This document shows positions 54,554 through 61,707 of a DNA stretch of 64,000 nucleotides, one piece after another. The stretch is taken from the NCBI RefSeq assembly GCF_019061205.1, contig NZ_JAHQYH010000001.1, positions 62,001-126,000 of the forward strand, in the 5' to 3' direction. Numbering within the stretch: the first letter of the stretch is position 1; each line of letters begins with the position of its first letter. The notes under the pieces are model-generated. The model was not told where the DNA came from, made no database searches, and was given only the letters and a program-made list of their open reading frames with translations. The DNA is from Apilactobacillus waqarii (GTDB taxonomy: Bacteria > Bacillota > Bacilli > Lactobacillales > Lactobacillaceae). Both the position numbers and the translations under genes were made by a program.

Positions 54554-54934
54554 ATGATTCCATCCATGCTTTTGATTGTTGTTATTTTGTTAGCAATCCT
54601 AATTTATAACAGCATTACAAGAATGAGAGCAAACCGTGTTGCTACTTTCGTTGATGAAGAAGAATTTAAGCGGGGTAGTCACAGAGGACAAATTGTTGAC
54701 CTAAGAGAAAACAGAGATTTCGAATCTGGTCACATTTTAGGAGCCAGAAGTATTCCTTACTCAACAATCAAGATGTTTTATAAGAACATTCGAAAAGACA
54801 TGCCAGTGTACTTATACGATCAAGGTAAAACTTTGAGTATTAAGACAGCTATTTTACTTGGTAATAATGGATACAAAAATATTTATATCCTAAAATCAGG
54901 TTTTAGAAACTGGGATGGAAAGACTAAGAAGTAA
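54554..54934 (+). CDS. Rhodanese-like domain protein, likely inactive
   Basis: This 126-residue protein has an N-terminal membrane helix (about 3-18) and one rhodanese fold (about 42-125; VDLRENRDFESGHILGARSIPYS and PVYLYDQGKTLSIKTAILL). In active rhodaneses a Cys begins the loop after the strand (YC-x-x-G-x-x-S); here the residue is Asp (YDQGKTLS), so sulfurtransfer is not expected. It follows glcK, the place of Bacillus yqgS/yqhL-like genes. AGGGGTG lies before the ATG. Confidence 0.85.
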   Translation: MIPSMLLIVVILLAILIYNSITRMRANRVATFVDEEEFKRGSHRGQIVDLRENRDFESGHILGARSIPYSTIKMFYKNIRKDMPVYLYDQGKTLSIKTAILLGNNGYKNIYILKSGFRNWDGKTKK

Positions 54935-54935
54935 A

Positions 54936-54976
54936 TAAAAAAAGCACTTTACAAATTGTAAAGTGCTTTTTTTATT
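54936..54976. terminator. Bidirectional terminator between rhodanese and DUF3042 genes
   Basis: GCACTTTAC and GTAAAGTGC pair around AAATT with A-tract and T-tract flanks, placed between two convergent genes. Confidence 0.88.
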
Positions 54977-54984
54977 GTTTCGTA

Positions 54985-55161
54985 TTAGTTTAAGTGAGCG
55001 GAACGTTGTTTACGAACAACTCTTTTTCTGTTTTCTTCTAGTTTATCAGCTTGACCTTCAACAGGGTCTACAACTTTTTTCTTGAAAGAGAATAATGCTC
55101 CAGCAACCGCGCTTGAAGTTGCCAATGCACCAACAAAGAATCCTTTAGCGAATTTTTTCAT
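54985..55161 (-). CDS. DUF3042 family small membrane-associated protein
   Basis: A 58-residue frame on the minus strand reads MKKFAKGFFVGALATSSAVAG... with one hydrophobic stretch (about 7-26) followed by a Lys/Arg-rich tail (KKKVVDPVEGQADKLEENRKRVVRKQRS). Composition and length match DUF3042, a small Lactobacillales family of unknown function found next to miaA. AGGAGG lies nine bases before the ATG, strongly supporting a real gene. It is convergent with the rhodanese-like gene and divergent from miaA. Confidence 0.85.
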   Translation of the reverse strand: MKKFAKGFFVGALATSSAVAGALFSFKKKVVDPVEGQADKLEENRKRVVRKQRSAHLN

Positions 55162-55261
55162 TTTAAGTCCTCCTATATAATAATTTGCTTTACACTTACC
55201 ATTATGATGTTTTTTTATTTATTTATCCAGTCTTAAGTATATTTTAATTCAATATTTTATA

Positions 55262-55270
55262 TGCTAAACT
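55262..55270 (+). promoter_or_regulatory. Possible extended -10 promoter of miaA
   Basis: TGCTAAACT lies 26 bases before the miaA ATG, in the divergent gap with DUF3042. Its hexamer departs from consensus at one position and no good -35 is seen. Confidence 0.4.
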
Positions 55271-55296
55271 TATATAGGCAGAAATGGTGGGATAAT

Positions 55297-56226
55297 ATGC
55301 AAAAAGTGCTAATAATTGTCGGACCAACAGCGGTCGGAAAAACAAGTTTATCAATTAAGTTGGCTAAGAAATTAAATGGTGAAGTTATTTCTGGTGATTC
55401 TATGCAGGTTTACAAACACTTAGACATTGGAACAGCCAAAGTGACAAAAGAAGAATCAGAGGGAATTGTTCATCATTTAATTGATATTATTGATGTTGAC
55501 AAAAGATATTCAGCGGCTGATTTTGTTGAATCGGCTAATAAATTAATTGATGATATTCATAAGAGAGGAAAACTTCCTATTATTGTTGGAGGAACTGGAT
55601 TTTATATTCAATCACTTGTCGATGGATTAAATCTTGGCGGTGATCACTATGATAATGAAGAATATAGAAATCAAATGCGTGCATTTGCCGAAGAAAACGG
55701 TAAACATGCATTGTGGCTTAAATTAAGAAGCATTGATGAAGTATCCGCCGAAAAGATTGGTGAAGAAAATGAACGCAGGGTAATTAGAGCTTTAGAGGTT
55801 TATCACAATACGGGTGTTAGATTTTCTGAACAAACCAATAATGCCGTTTCAATTGATCCATATATTATTGCACTTAATACCGATAGACAGGTGTTGTATG
55901 ATCGCATCAATAAACGTGTTGATATTATGTTTAAAGAAGGATTAATCGACGAAGCGAAATGGTTAGATCAAAAAGGTGACATTTCCTTACCTGCATATAA
56001 AGGAATCGGTTACCGAGAATTCATCAACTATTTCCATGGTAATTTAGACTTAGAGGATGTTTCTGAATTAATTAAAAAGGATTCTAGACATTACGCTAAA
56101 AGACAGTTAACTTGGTTTAGAAATAAGATGAAAGTTAACTGGTATGACATAATATCTAACATGGAAGTTGTAAAAAACATCGAAAAAGATGTATTTAATT
56201 GGCTAAATGATAAAAAAGTGCCATAA
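55297..56226 (+). CDS. miaA: tRNA dimethylallyltransferase
   Basis: MiaA attaches a dimethylallyl group to A37 of tRNAs reading UNN codons. The 309 residues have the P-loop VGPTAVGKTSLS at 8-19, SGDSMQVYKHLDIGTAK near 34-50, HHLIDI near 62, GGTGFYIQSLVDGL near 98-111 and YAKRQLTWFRN near 268. I chose ATG 55297, after TGGTGGGA; the ATG at 55261 would add 12 residues not seen in the family. glnR lies downstream behind its own promoter. Confidence 0.95.
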   Translation: MQKVLIIVGPTAVGKTSLSIKLAKKLNGEVISGDSMQVYKHLDIGTAKVTKEESEGIVHHLIDIIDVDKRYSAADFVESANKLIDDIHKRGKLPIIVGGTGFYIQSLVDGLNLGGDHYDNEEYRNQMRAFAEENGKHALWLKLRSIDEVSAEKIGEENERRVIRALEVYHNTGVRFSEQTNNAVSIDPYIIALNTDRQVLYDRINKRVDIMFKEGLIDEAKWLDQKGDISLPAYKGIGYREFINYFHGNLDLEDVSELIKKDSRHYAKRQLTWFRNKMKVNWYDIISNMEVVKNIEKDVFNWLNDKKVP

Positions 56227-56228
56227 TA

Positions 56229-56245
56229 TGTTAGAAGTTGTTACA
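56229..56245 (+). promoter_or_regulatory. GlnR operator upstream of glnRA
   Basis: TGTTA-GAAGTTG-TTACA fits the GlnR/TnrA consensus TGTNA-N7-TNACA. It begins three bases after the miaA stop codon and ends eight bases before the glnR -35. It is the expected autoregulatory site. Confidence 0.85.
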
Positions 56246-56252
56246 TTAAATG

Positions 56253-56283
56253 TTGACATATTAAAATATAATGTTATTATAAT
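56253..56283 (+). promoter_or_regulatory. Predicted glnR promoter
   Basis: TTGACA (56253-56258) is consensus; the best hexamer is TATAAT at 56278-56283 (19-base spacing), with ATTATA at 56276 as a 17-base alternative. Confidence 0.6.
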
Positions 56284-56303
56284 GTTGTTAGAAGGAGTTA
56301 GAT

Positions 56304-56672
56304 ATGAAAGAAAAGGATTTAAGACGTTCGCTTTCAGTACTTCCAATCGGAACTGTTATGAAGTTAACTAGCTTGACCGCAAGACAAATTAGATATTACG
56401 AAGAACAGGGTTTGGTTTCACCTGAAAGAAATGATGGTAACCGCCGTATGTATTCTTTGAATGATATCGATGTGATTTTAGAAATTAAGGATTATTTAGA
56501 CGAAGGTTTAAATATTGCCAAGATTCAAGAAATCTACAAGAAGCGTAAAGAAGATAACAAGAGTAACGATACGAAGGAATTAACTGATCAAGAAGCACGT
56601 AAAATTTTATCTGATGAACTTTTGAACATCGGTGGATTGAATTCACATGATGCTGCAAATAATTCTTTTTAA
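56304..56672 (+). CDS. glnR: MerR-family nitrogen regulator GlnR
   Basis: GlnR represses glnRA and nitrogen genes when glutamine is high, sensing glutamine synthetase. The 122 residues start with a short arm and the winged helix MKLTSLTARQIRYYEEQGLVSPERNDGNRRMYSLNDIDVILEI (about 19-61) and end in a C-terminal tail (about 85-122) that interacts with feedback-inhibited GlnA in Bacillus. AGAAGGAG precedes the ATG. glnA follows 36 bases on, and a GlnR box lies in the promoter. Confidence 0.94.
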   Translation: MKEKDLRRSLSVLPIGTVMKLTSLTARQIRYYEEQGLVSPERNDGNRRMYSLNDIDVILEIKDYLDEGLNIAKIQEIYKKRKEDNKSNDTKELTDQEARKILSDELLNIGGLNSHDAANNSF

Positions 56673-56708
56673 CTAATTTAATGTTGAATACGTTAGGAGT
56701 AGGTGTAT

Positions 56709-58052
56709 ATGGCTACAAAGCATGATTATTCAAAAGACGACATTCGTCGTATTGTTAAAGAAGAGGACGTAAAATTCTTACGTTTAATGTTTACTGATGT
56801 TTTAGGTACTTTAAAAAATGTTGAAGTTCCAATCAGTCAATTAGATGATTTATTAAATGACAAGATTATGTTTGATGGATCATCAATCGAAGGATTCGTA
56901 AGAATCGAAGAAAGTGACATGTATTTACATCCTGATTTATCAACTTGGATGATTTTCCCATGGAGCTCAGAACGCGGTAAGATTGCTAGAGTTATTTGTG
57001 AAGTTTACAAGACTGATGGAACACCATTTGAAGGCGATCCAAGAAATAACTTAATCCGTGTTCTAAAGGACATGAAGGATGCTGGATTTACATCATTTAA
57101 CATTGGACCTGAACCTGAATTCTTCCTATTCAAGATGGATGAAGATGGCAAACCAACAGTTAAATTAAATGACGAAGGTAGCTACTTTGATATGGCACCA
57201 CTTGACCTAGGTGGCAACTGTCGTCGTGAAATCGTTCTAACTTTAGAAGAAATGGGCTTTGACGTTGAAGCGGCTCACCATGAAGTTGCTCCTGGTCAAC
57301 ATGAAATTGATTTCGAATATGCAGATGCTCTAAACGCTGCTGACAATATTCAAACATTTAAATTAGTTGTTAAAACAATCGCAAGAAAATACGGCTTATA
57401 CGCTACATTTATGCCAAAGCCACTAAGTGGTATCAATGGTTCTGGAATGCATTTAAACATGTCATTATTTGACGATAATGGTGATGTATTCTACGACGAA
57501 AATGGTGACTTGAAGTTATCAGAAACTGCTTACCACTTCTTAGGCGGTTTAATCAAACATGCTAAGAGTTACACTGCAATTTGTAACCCATTAGTAAACT
57601 CATACAAACGTCTTGTTCCTGGATACGAAGCACCAGTTTACGTTGCTTGGTCTGGTTCAAACAGATCTCCACTTATCCGAGTACCAAATGCTCGTGGACA
57701 AGCTACACGTCTTGAATTAAGAAGTGCTGATGCTTCAGCAAACCCATACCTAGCAATTGCTTCCGTTCTAGAAGCTGGTCTAGATGGTTTGAAGAACGGT
57801 ATCGTACCTCCTAAGAGTGTTGACCGTAACATCTACAGAATGGATGCTCAAGAAAGAAAAGAAAACGAAATTGTTAACTTACCAGATGACTTACTAGATG
57901 CGTTAGAAGAATTATCTGCTGATGAAACAATGAAACATGCATTAGGTTCAAAGATTTTCAACAGTTACTTAGCTGCTAAGCATTTAGAATACGATGCTTA
58001 CCGTGCTCAAGTTTCTGATTGGGAACGTAACCAATACATGGAAAAATACTAA
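56709..58052 (+). CDS. glnA: Glutamine synthetase type I
   Basis: GlnA makes glutamine from glutamate, ammonia and ATP as a dodecamer. The 447 residues have the class I motifs [17 protein letters not shown] near 55-71 (with the Arg of GSI-alpha feedback control), GPEPEFFLF near 130, [15 protein letters not shown] near 185-199 and the [16 protein letters not shown] segment near 236-251. The adenylylation-site insert of GSI-beta is absent. Start is ATG 56709; AGGAG lies nine bases upstream. A terminator ends the glnRA operon. Confidence 0.97.
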   Translation: MATKHDYSKDDIRRIVKEEDVKFLRLMFTDVLGTLKNVEVPISQLDDLLNDKIMFDGSSIEGFVRIEESDMYLHPDLSTWMIFPWSSERGKIARVICEVYKTDGTPFEGDPRNNLIRVLKDMKDAGFTSFNIGPEPEFFLFKMDEDGKPTVKLNDEGSYFDMAPLDLGGNCRREIVLTLEEMGFDVEAAHHEVAPGQHEIDFEYADALNAADNIQTFKLVVKTIARKYGLYATFMPKPLSGINGSGMHLNMSLFDDNGDVFYDENGDLKLSETAYHFLGGLIKHAKSYTAICNPLVNSYKRLVPGYEAPVYVAWSGSNRSPLIRVPNARGQATRLELRSADASANPYLAIASVLEAGLDGLKNGIVPPKSVDRNIYRMDAQERKENEIVNLPDDLLDALEELSADETMKHALGSKIFNSYLAAKHLEYDAYRAQVSDWERNQYMEKY

Positions 58053-58064
58053 TAACCATTTAAA

Positions 58065-58095
58065 AAAGAGTCGGCTTATTGCCGGCTCTTTTTTA
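58065..58095 (+). terminator. Intrinsic terminator after glnA
   Basis: AAGAGTCGGC and GCCGGCTCTT pair (one G-T) around TTATT, followed by T residues. Confidence 0.88.
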
Positions 58096-58144
58096 TTTTT
58101 CAAACGTTTGTCATAATGATAAAATGAAATATGAGGTGTTTAGA

Positions 58145-58657
58145 TTGTTAAAATTTGACGAAATGATTCAACAAGCTGTTGCCAAGTTCAATAACATGGG
58201 GCAAAAACAACAATTGCTCTTAAACGGCAATAATAAGCAACAAAAGCTATTTATCCAATTGGATTTATCTTTAGCTAAATTAGCAGAGGATTCAAAGCGT
58301 TTCTCGGTATATAAAAAAGATCAAGAAAATATTGATGTAAAAAACTATAAGGAAATGATTACTAAGGACGTTGCCAACGTGATGAAGTATTATTTGTTGT
58401 TTGCTAGCGTTCATAACTGGTTAGACATAATCGTTATCGATGAAGAAGATTACAACAAAATCACAGGCATTGCTGCTGATCGTGACTTCAATCAAGTGTA
58501 TTTATCAATTAAACGAATGATGTTTAACGGTTTTTATAATCATTCAAAAAAAGATTTCCAATTTTCCTGGAAAATGTTTCTAAAATTTGGTATAGTAGAC
58601 CTTGGCGTTGATGATAAATCATTGTCAGCTCAATTTAGTGAAATTAATTCATTATGA
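58145..58657 (+). CDS. Unrecognised conserved-looking protein after glnA
   Basis: A 170-residue protein of unknown function. It is predicted helical with no signal peptide or membrane helix, and has segments such as LFIQLDLSLAKLAED, VANVMKYYLLFASVHNWLDIIVID and SWKMFLKFGIVDLGVDD. It loosely recalls the all-alpha dUTPase/MazG fold in pattern, but the paired acidic metal-binding motifs are absent. Start is TTG, with GAGGTG six bases upstream; the longer in-frame reading from 58079 lies inside the glnA terminator. It is monocistronic, between glnA and a tRNA-Arg gene. Confidence 0.6.
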   Translation: MLKFDEMIQQAVAKFNNMGQKQQLLLNGNNKQQKLFIQLDLSLAKLAEDSKRFSVYKKDQENIDVKNYKEMITKDVANVMKYYLLFASVHNWLDIIVIDEEDYNKITGIAADRDFNQVYLSIKRMMFNGFYNHSKKDFQFSWKMFLKFGIVDLGVDDKSLSAQFSEINSL

Positions 58658-58683
58658 AATTTTTAATTGATTTAAAAATGATA

Positions 58684-58712
58684 TTGACACCATGTCGATT
58701 ATCCGATATAAT
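58684..58712 (+). promoter_or_regulatory. Consensus promoter of tRNA-Arg
   Basis: TTGACA (58684-58689) and TATAAT (58707-58712) match the sigma-A consensus at all 12 positions with 17-base spacing, about 20 bases before the tRNA. Confidence 0.9.
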
Positions 58713-58732
58713 GTTTTTTGTTGAGTTTTGAT

Positions 58733-58806
58733 GTCGCGATAGCTCAGCTGGATAGAGCAACGGTCTTCTAAACCGTAGGTCGAGAGTTCGAATCTCTCTC
58801 GCGACA
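58733..58806 (+). tRNA. tRNA-Arg (anticodon TCT)
   Basis: The 74-base sequence folds as a cloverleaf: acceptor GTCGCGA with TCGCGAC, D-loop AGCTCAGCTGGATAGAGCA, anticodon stem ACGGT/ACCGT around CTTCTAA (anticodon TCT) and T-arm GAGAGTTCGAATCTCTC. The 3' CCA is not encoded. It reads AGA, used heavily in the genes here. It has its own promoter and terminator. Confidence 0.97.
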
Positions 58807-58822
58807 TTTGAATAAATTGTTG

Positions 58823-58851
58823 AAGCATATCACTTATGATATGCTTTTTTT
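58823..58851 (+). terminator. Intrinsic terminator after tRNA-Arg
   Basis: AAGCATATCA and TGATATGCTT pair around CTTA, followed by T residues to 58851; the next promoter's -35 begins two bases on. Confidence 0.88.
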
Positions 58852-58852
58852 C

Positions 58853-58881
58853 TTGACTAAATTATTCAAAATATGTATACT
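58853..58881 (+). promoter_or_regulatory. Promoter of the L21 operon
   Basis: TTGACT (58853-58858), 17 bases, TATACT (58876-58881). It is fused to the tRNA terminator upstream and starts a leader of about 110 bases. Confidence 0.75.
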
Positions 58882-58885
58882 TACT

Positions 58886-58999
58886 TTGTTGTATTTGTGG
58901 ACTTTCACAGCTACAACCGCACGGACTGAGTATTAAGTCTTCTTAGTGAAGCGCTTATGTTCGGCGAGTCTAAGCATATTATTCAAGGAGGTGCACATT
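58886..58999 (+). ncRNA. L21 ribosomal protein leader
   Basis: The leader contains the conserved L21-leader sequence: GTTGTA paired with TACAAC around GGACTTTCACAGC, then GGACTGAG and AAGTCTTC elements and GGCGAGTC. In Firmicutes this structured element lies before rplU and is thought to mediate autoregulation by a ribosomal protein. I recognise it by sequence and position; I did not fold it. Confidence 0.75.
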
Positions 59000-59308
59000 A
59001 TGTACGCAATTATCGTAACAGGCGGAAAGCAATACAAAGTTGCTGAAGGTGAAGCAATCTACGTTGAAAAGCTAAACGCAAACGAAGGTGAAAAGGTTAC
59101 TTTTGATCAAGTAGTTTTCGTTGGTGGTGACTCAGCTAAGGTTGGTACTCCACTTGTAGACGGTGCTTCAGTTGAAGGTACTGTTGAAAAGCAAGGCCGT
59201 GGTAAGAAGATTACTATTCTTCGTTACAAGCCTAAGAAGGGTTCTCGTTCTAAGAAGGGTCATAGACAACCATACACTAAGGTTATGATTGACTCAATCA
59301 AGGCTTAA
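59000..59308 (+). CDS. rplU: 50S ribosomal protein L21
   Basis: L21 binds 23S rRNA in the large subunit. The 102-residue sequence [25 protein letters not shown] has the family start and the C-terminal [21 protein letters not shown] motif. ATG 59000 follows AAGGAGGTG; an in-frame ATG at 58946 would place translation in the leader RNA. It opens the rplU-prp-rpmA operon. Confidence 0.97.
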   Translation: MYAIIVTGGKQYKVAEGEAIYVEKLNANEGEKVTFDQVVFVGGDSAKVGTPLVDGASVEGTVEKQGRGKKITILRYKPKKGSRSKKGHRQPYTKVMIDSIKA

Positions 59309-59322
59309 TTAGAGGATTAAAA

Positions 59323-59667
59323 ATGATATTAGCAAATATTATTCATGATAAGCAAAGTGATCGAATTACTAGTTTTAGTTTATCCGGTCATGCTGATTCA
59401 GGTGAGTATGGTAAGGACATTGTATGCGCTGCAGTTTCTGTTTTATCCATTTCTACTGTAAATGGGTTGACCGAAGTTGCTAACCTAGAACCTAAAGTTG
59501 TCAGTGATGACATCGAAGGTGGTTTTATGGAAGTTACAGTCCCTGAAGCTAATTCTTCCGAAGATGATATTGCTGCTCAAGCAATTTTATCAACATTCCA
59601 AAACGGAATGCGGGATATTTCTCAAAGTTATGCTGATTATATTAAATTAGATATTACAATAGATTAA
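59323..59667 (+). CDS. prp: Ribosomal-processing cysteine protease Prp
   Basis: Prp cuts the N-terminal extension of L27 in Firmicutes. The 114 residues have the catalytic His in LSGHADSGEYG near 22 and Cys in DIVCAAVSVLSIS near 34 with conserved spacing. The gene lies between rplU and rpmA, its fixed position. The substrate encoded next has the matching cleavage site. AGAGGATT precedes the ATG. Confidence 0.94.
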   Translation: MILANIIHDKQSDRITSFSLSGHADSGEYGKDIVCAAVSVLSISTVNGLTEVANLEPKVVSDDIEGGFMEVTVPEANSSEDDIAAQAILSTFQNGMRDISQSYADYIKLDITID

Positions 59668-59688
59668 ATTGTACGGAGGTGTAATCCA

Positions 59689-59985
59689 ATGTTAGAAATG
59701 AATTTACAATTCTTCTCTCACCATAAAGGGGGAGGTTCAACAGCCAATGGTCGTGACTCTGCAGGTCGTCGTCTAGGTACAAAGGCTGCTGATGGATCAA
59801 AAGTTACTACTGGTTCAATCATTTACCGTCAACGTGGTACTCACATTTACCCAGGTAAAAACGTTAAGCGTGCCGGTGATGATACTTTATTTGCTTTAGT
59901 TGATGGTGTTGTACGTTTCGAACGTATGGGCCGCAGCAAGCGCCAAGTTTCAGTATACCCAGTATCTGAAGCAGTTGCTAAGTAA
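59689..59985 (+). CDS. rpmA: 50S ribosomal protein L27
   Basis: L27 places its N-terminus near the peptidyl transferase centre. The 98-residue sequence starts [30 protein letters not shown]; the first nine residues are the extension that Prp removes after QFF, leaving the mature SHHKGGG start. CGGAGGTG precedes the ATG. A terminator ends the rplU-prp-rpmA operon. Confidence 0.97.
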   Translation: MLEMNLQFFSHHKGGGSTANGRDSAGRRLGTKAADGSKVTTGSIIYRQRGTHIYPGKNVKRAGDDTLFALVDGVVRFERMGRSKRQVSVYPVSEAVAK

Positions 59986-60001
59986 TTAGTGAATAATGTA
60001 G

Positions 60002-60034
60002 AAAAAGCCTGATTTATTTTCAGGCTTTTTTTAT
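60002..60034 (+). terminator. Intrinsic terminator after rpmA
   Basis: AAAAGCCTGA and TCAGGCTTTT pair around TTTATTT, followed by T residues. Confidence 0.88.
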
Positions 60035-60064
60035 TACCAAAGACTTATTTAAATAAAGCTAACA

Positions 60065-60073
60065 TGATACAAT
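60065..60073 (+). promoter_or_regulatory. Extended -10 promoter of efp
   Basis: TGATACAAT lies 84 bases before the efp ATG. A GATTGCAATC palindrome follows in the leader. Confidence 0.45.
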
Positions 60074-60157
60074 AGTAGTAACGATTACGATTGCAATCGC
60101 TGCACTAACATTGCTATCATATAAAACATATTAGTAATACTAGGAGGAGTTTTAATC

Positions 60158-60721
60158 ATGGCAACAATTTCAACTGCCCAATTTAAAACAGGATTAACTA
60201 TTGAAGTAGATAACGCAATTTGGCGTATCATCAACTTCCAACACGTAAAGCCAGGTAAGGGTGGTGCGTTCGTACGTACTAAACTTAAGAACCTAAGAAC
60301 AGGTGCTGTTCAAGACAAGACTTTCCGTGCCGGTGCTAAGATGGAACAAGCACAAATTGACACTAGAAACATGCAATACCTATACGAAGATGGTGCAGGT
60401 TACGTATTCATGGATATGGATTCATACGAACAAATTACTGTACCTGGTGACAAGATCAAAGATGCTTTAAACTACTTACAAGAAAACATGGACGTAAGTA
60501 TCGTTCAATACGAAAACGAAGTTATCGGTATTGAAGTACCAAACACTGTTACTCTAGAAGTTGCAGAAACTGAACCAAGTATCAAAGGTAACACTGCTTC
60601 AGGTGGAAGCAAGCCAGCTACTATGACTACTGGTTTAATTGTACAAGTACCATTCTTTGTTAACGCTGGCGATAAGCTAGTTATTAACACCAATGATGCA
60701 ACATACATCTCAAGAGCTTAA
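60158..60721 (+). CDS. efp: Translation elongation factor P
   Basis: EF-P relieves stalling at polyproline sequences. The 187 residues have three beta domains, with [18 protein letters not shown] near 28-45 containing the modified Lys position (KPGKGGA), and [29 protein letters not shown] at the C-terminus. AGGAGG precedes the ATG. In Bacillus efp is followed by accBC and yqhY; here the Asp23-family gene follows at once. Confidence 0.96.
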   Translation: MATISTAQFKTGLTIEVDNAIWRIINFQHVKPGKGGAFVRTKLKNLRTGAVQDKTFRAGAKMEQAQIDTRNMQYLYEDGAGYVFMDMDSYEQITVPGDKIKDALNYLQENMDVSIVQYENEVIGIEVPNTVTLEVAETEPSIKGNTASGGSKPATMTTGLIVQVPFFVNAGDKLVINTNDATYISRA

Positions 60722-60766
60722 TTAATAAATAATTGATGCTTTTATTTTGATTGGAGGGTAATTTTT

Positions 60767-61204
60767 ATGGCAGAACAAACAAATATTTCTTTACCAAAGG
60801 CTAGTTCAAAGTTTGGGGATATTCAAATCTCACCAAACGTATTGGAAGTAATCGCAAGTATTGCCTCTGTCCAAGTAAAGGGCGTAAAGCGCATGCGTGG
60901 ATCATTGGCAACAAGTGTTAATGAACTATTCGGTCGTAAAGAAATGGGTAAGGGCATTAGACTTAATTTTAAAGATGAAAAATTAATCGTTGATGTTTAC
61001 GTATATCTAAATTACGGGGTTTCTGTTCCTAAAGTTGCTCTAGAAATTCAAGAACAAGTAAAACAACAACTTCTATTCATGACTGAACTTGATTTAGGTG
61101 AAGTTAATGTTCATGTAGAAGGTGTCGTTCATGAAAAACAAGATAAAAAAGCTAATTCAAAAAGTTTATTAAACGGCAATAGTAGCGATAAGGGTGAAAA
61201 ATAG
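60767..61204 (+). CDS. Asp23/Gls24 family protein (YqhY-like)
   Basis: This 145-residue protein is of the Asp23/Gls24 (DUF322) family, with ISPNVLEVIASIASVQVKGVKRM near 21-43 and VYVYLNYGVSVPKVALEIQEQVKQQL near 78-103. Members associate with the cytoplasmic face of the membrane; Bacillus YqhY has been linked to acetyl-CoA carboxylase control. The place before nusB matches yqhY. Its stop shares one base with the nusB GTG start, implying coupling. Confidence 0.9.
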   Translation: MAEQTNISLPKASSKFGDIQISPNVLEVIASIASVQVKGVKRMRGSLATSVNELFGRKEMGKGIRLNFKDEKLIVDVYVYLNYGVSVPKVALEIQEQVKQQLLFMTELDLGEVNVHVEGVVHEKQDKKANSKSLLNGNSSDKGEK

Positions 61205-61605
61205 TGGAATTTACTAGACATAAAATAAGAGAGTATGCATTTCAAACATTGTTTGCTATCAATGCAAATGATACAACCGATAAAGAACTATTTTTTCATG
61301 CTATCTCAAGAACCGATGAAGAAACAGAAATTCCATCTTACTACAACACTTTAGTAGATGGAGTTATCGAAAATAAGGATAGCTTAGATGATAGTATAAT
61401 CTCATATCTTGTTTCCGGTTGGTCCATTAACAGAATTGCCAAGACAGATCTTGCAATTCTAAGACTTGCGTTTTTTGAAATTAAATACGTTGACGATGTC
61501 CCTACAAAGGTGGCAATCAATGAAGCGTTAGAATTAACAAAGAAATACAGTGATGATCACTCAAGAAAATTTGTTAATGGAGTTTTATCAAACACAATTG
61601 CTTAA
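61204..61605 (+). CDS. nusB: Transcription antitermination protein NusB
   Basis: NusB joins NusE (S10) on boxA RNA in rRNA antitermination. The 133 residues are helical with TRHKIREYAFQTLFAINAND at 4-23 and the C-terminal SINRIAKTDLAILRLAFFEI ... KVAINEALELTKKYSDDHSRKFVNGVLS signature. Start is GTG overlapping the preceding stop by one base. A terminator follows. Confidence 0.95.
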   Translation: MEFTRHKIREYAFQTLFAINANDTTDKELFFHAISRTDEETEIPSYYNTLVDGVIENKDSLDDSIISYLVSGWSINRIAKTDLAILRLAFFEIKYVDDVPTKVAINEALELTKKYSDDHSRKFVNGVLSNTIA

Positions 61606-61613
61606 GAAAAAAT

Positions 61614-61640
61614 GATTCGCTTAAAAGCGAGTCTTTTTTT
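61614..61640 (+). terminator. Intrinsic terminator after nusB
   Basis: GATTCGCTT and AAGCGAGTC pair (one G-T) around AA, followed by eight T residues. Confidence 0.85.
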
Positions 61641-61663
61641 TATTACATAAACATTTTTTTATA

Positions 61664-61672
61664 TGCTAAAAT
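61664..61672 (+). promoter_or_regulatory. Extended -10 promoter of folD
   Basis: TGCTAAAAT lies 35 bases before the folD ATG, downstream of the nusB terminator. No clear -35 is visible. Confidence 0.45.
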
Positions 61673-61707
61673 AAAAGAGAATTAAATAATCCTTTGGAGG
61701 TTTTACG

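Noticed and set aside
56272-56290. Second GlnR box over the glnR -10
   Set aside because: TGTTATTATAATGTTGT lacks the TNACA half.
58733-58806. tRNA-Arg as an integration site
   Set aside because: No integrase or duplicated tRNA 3' end lies nearby; flanking genes are core.
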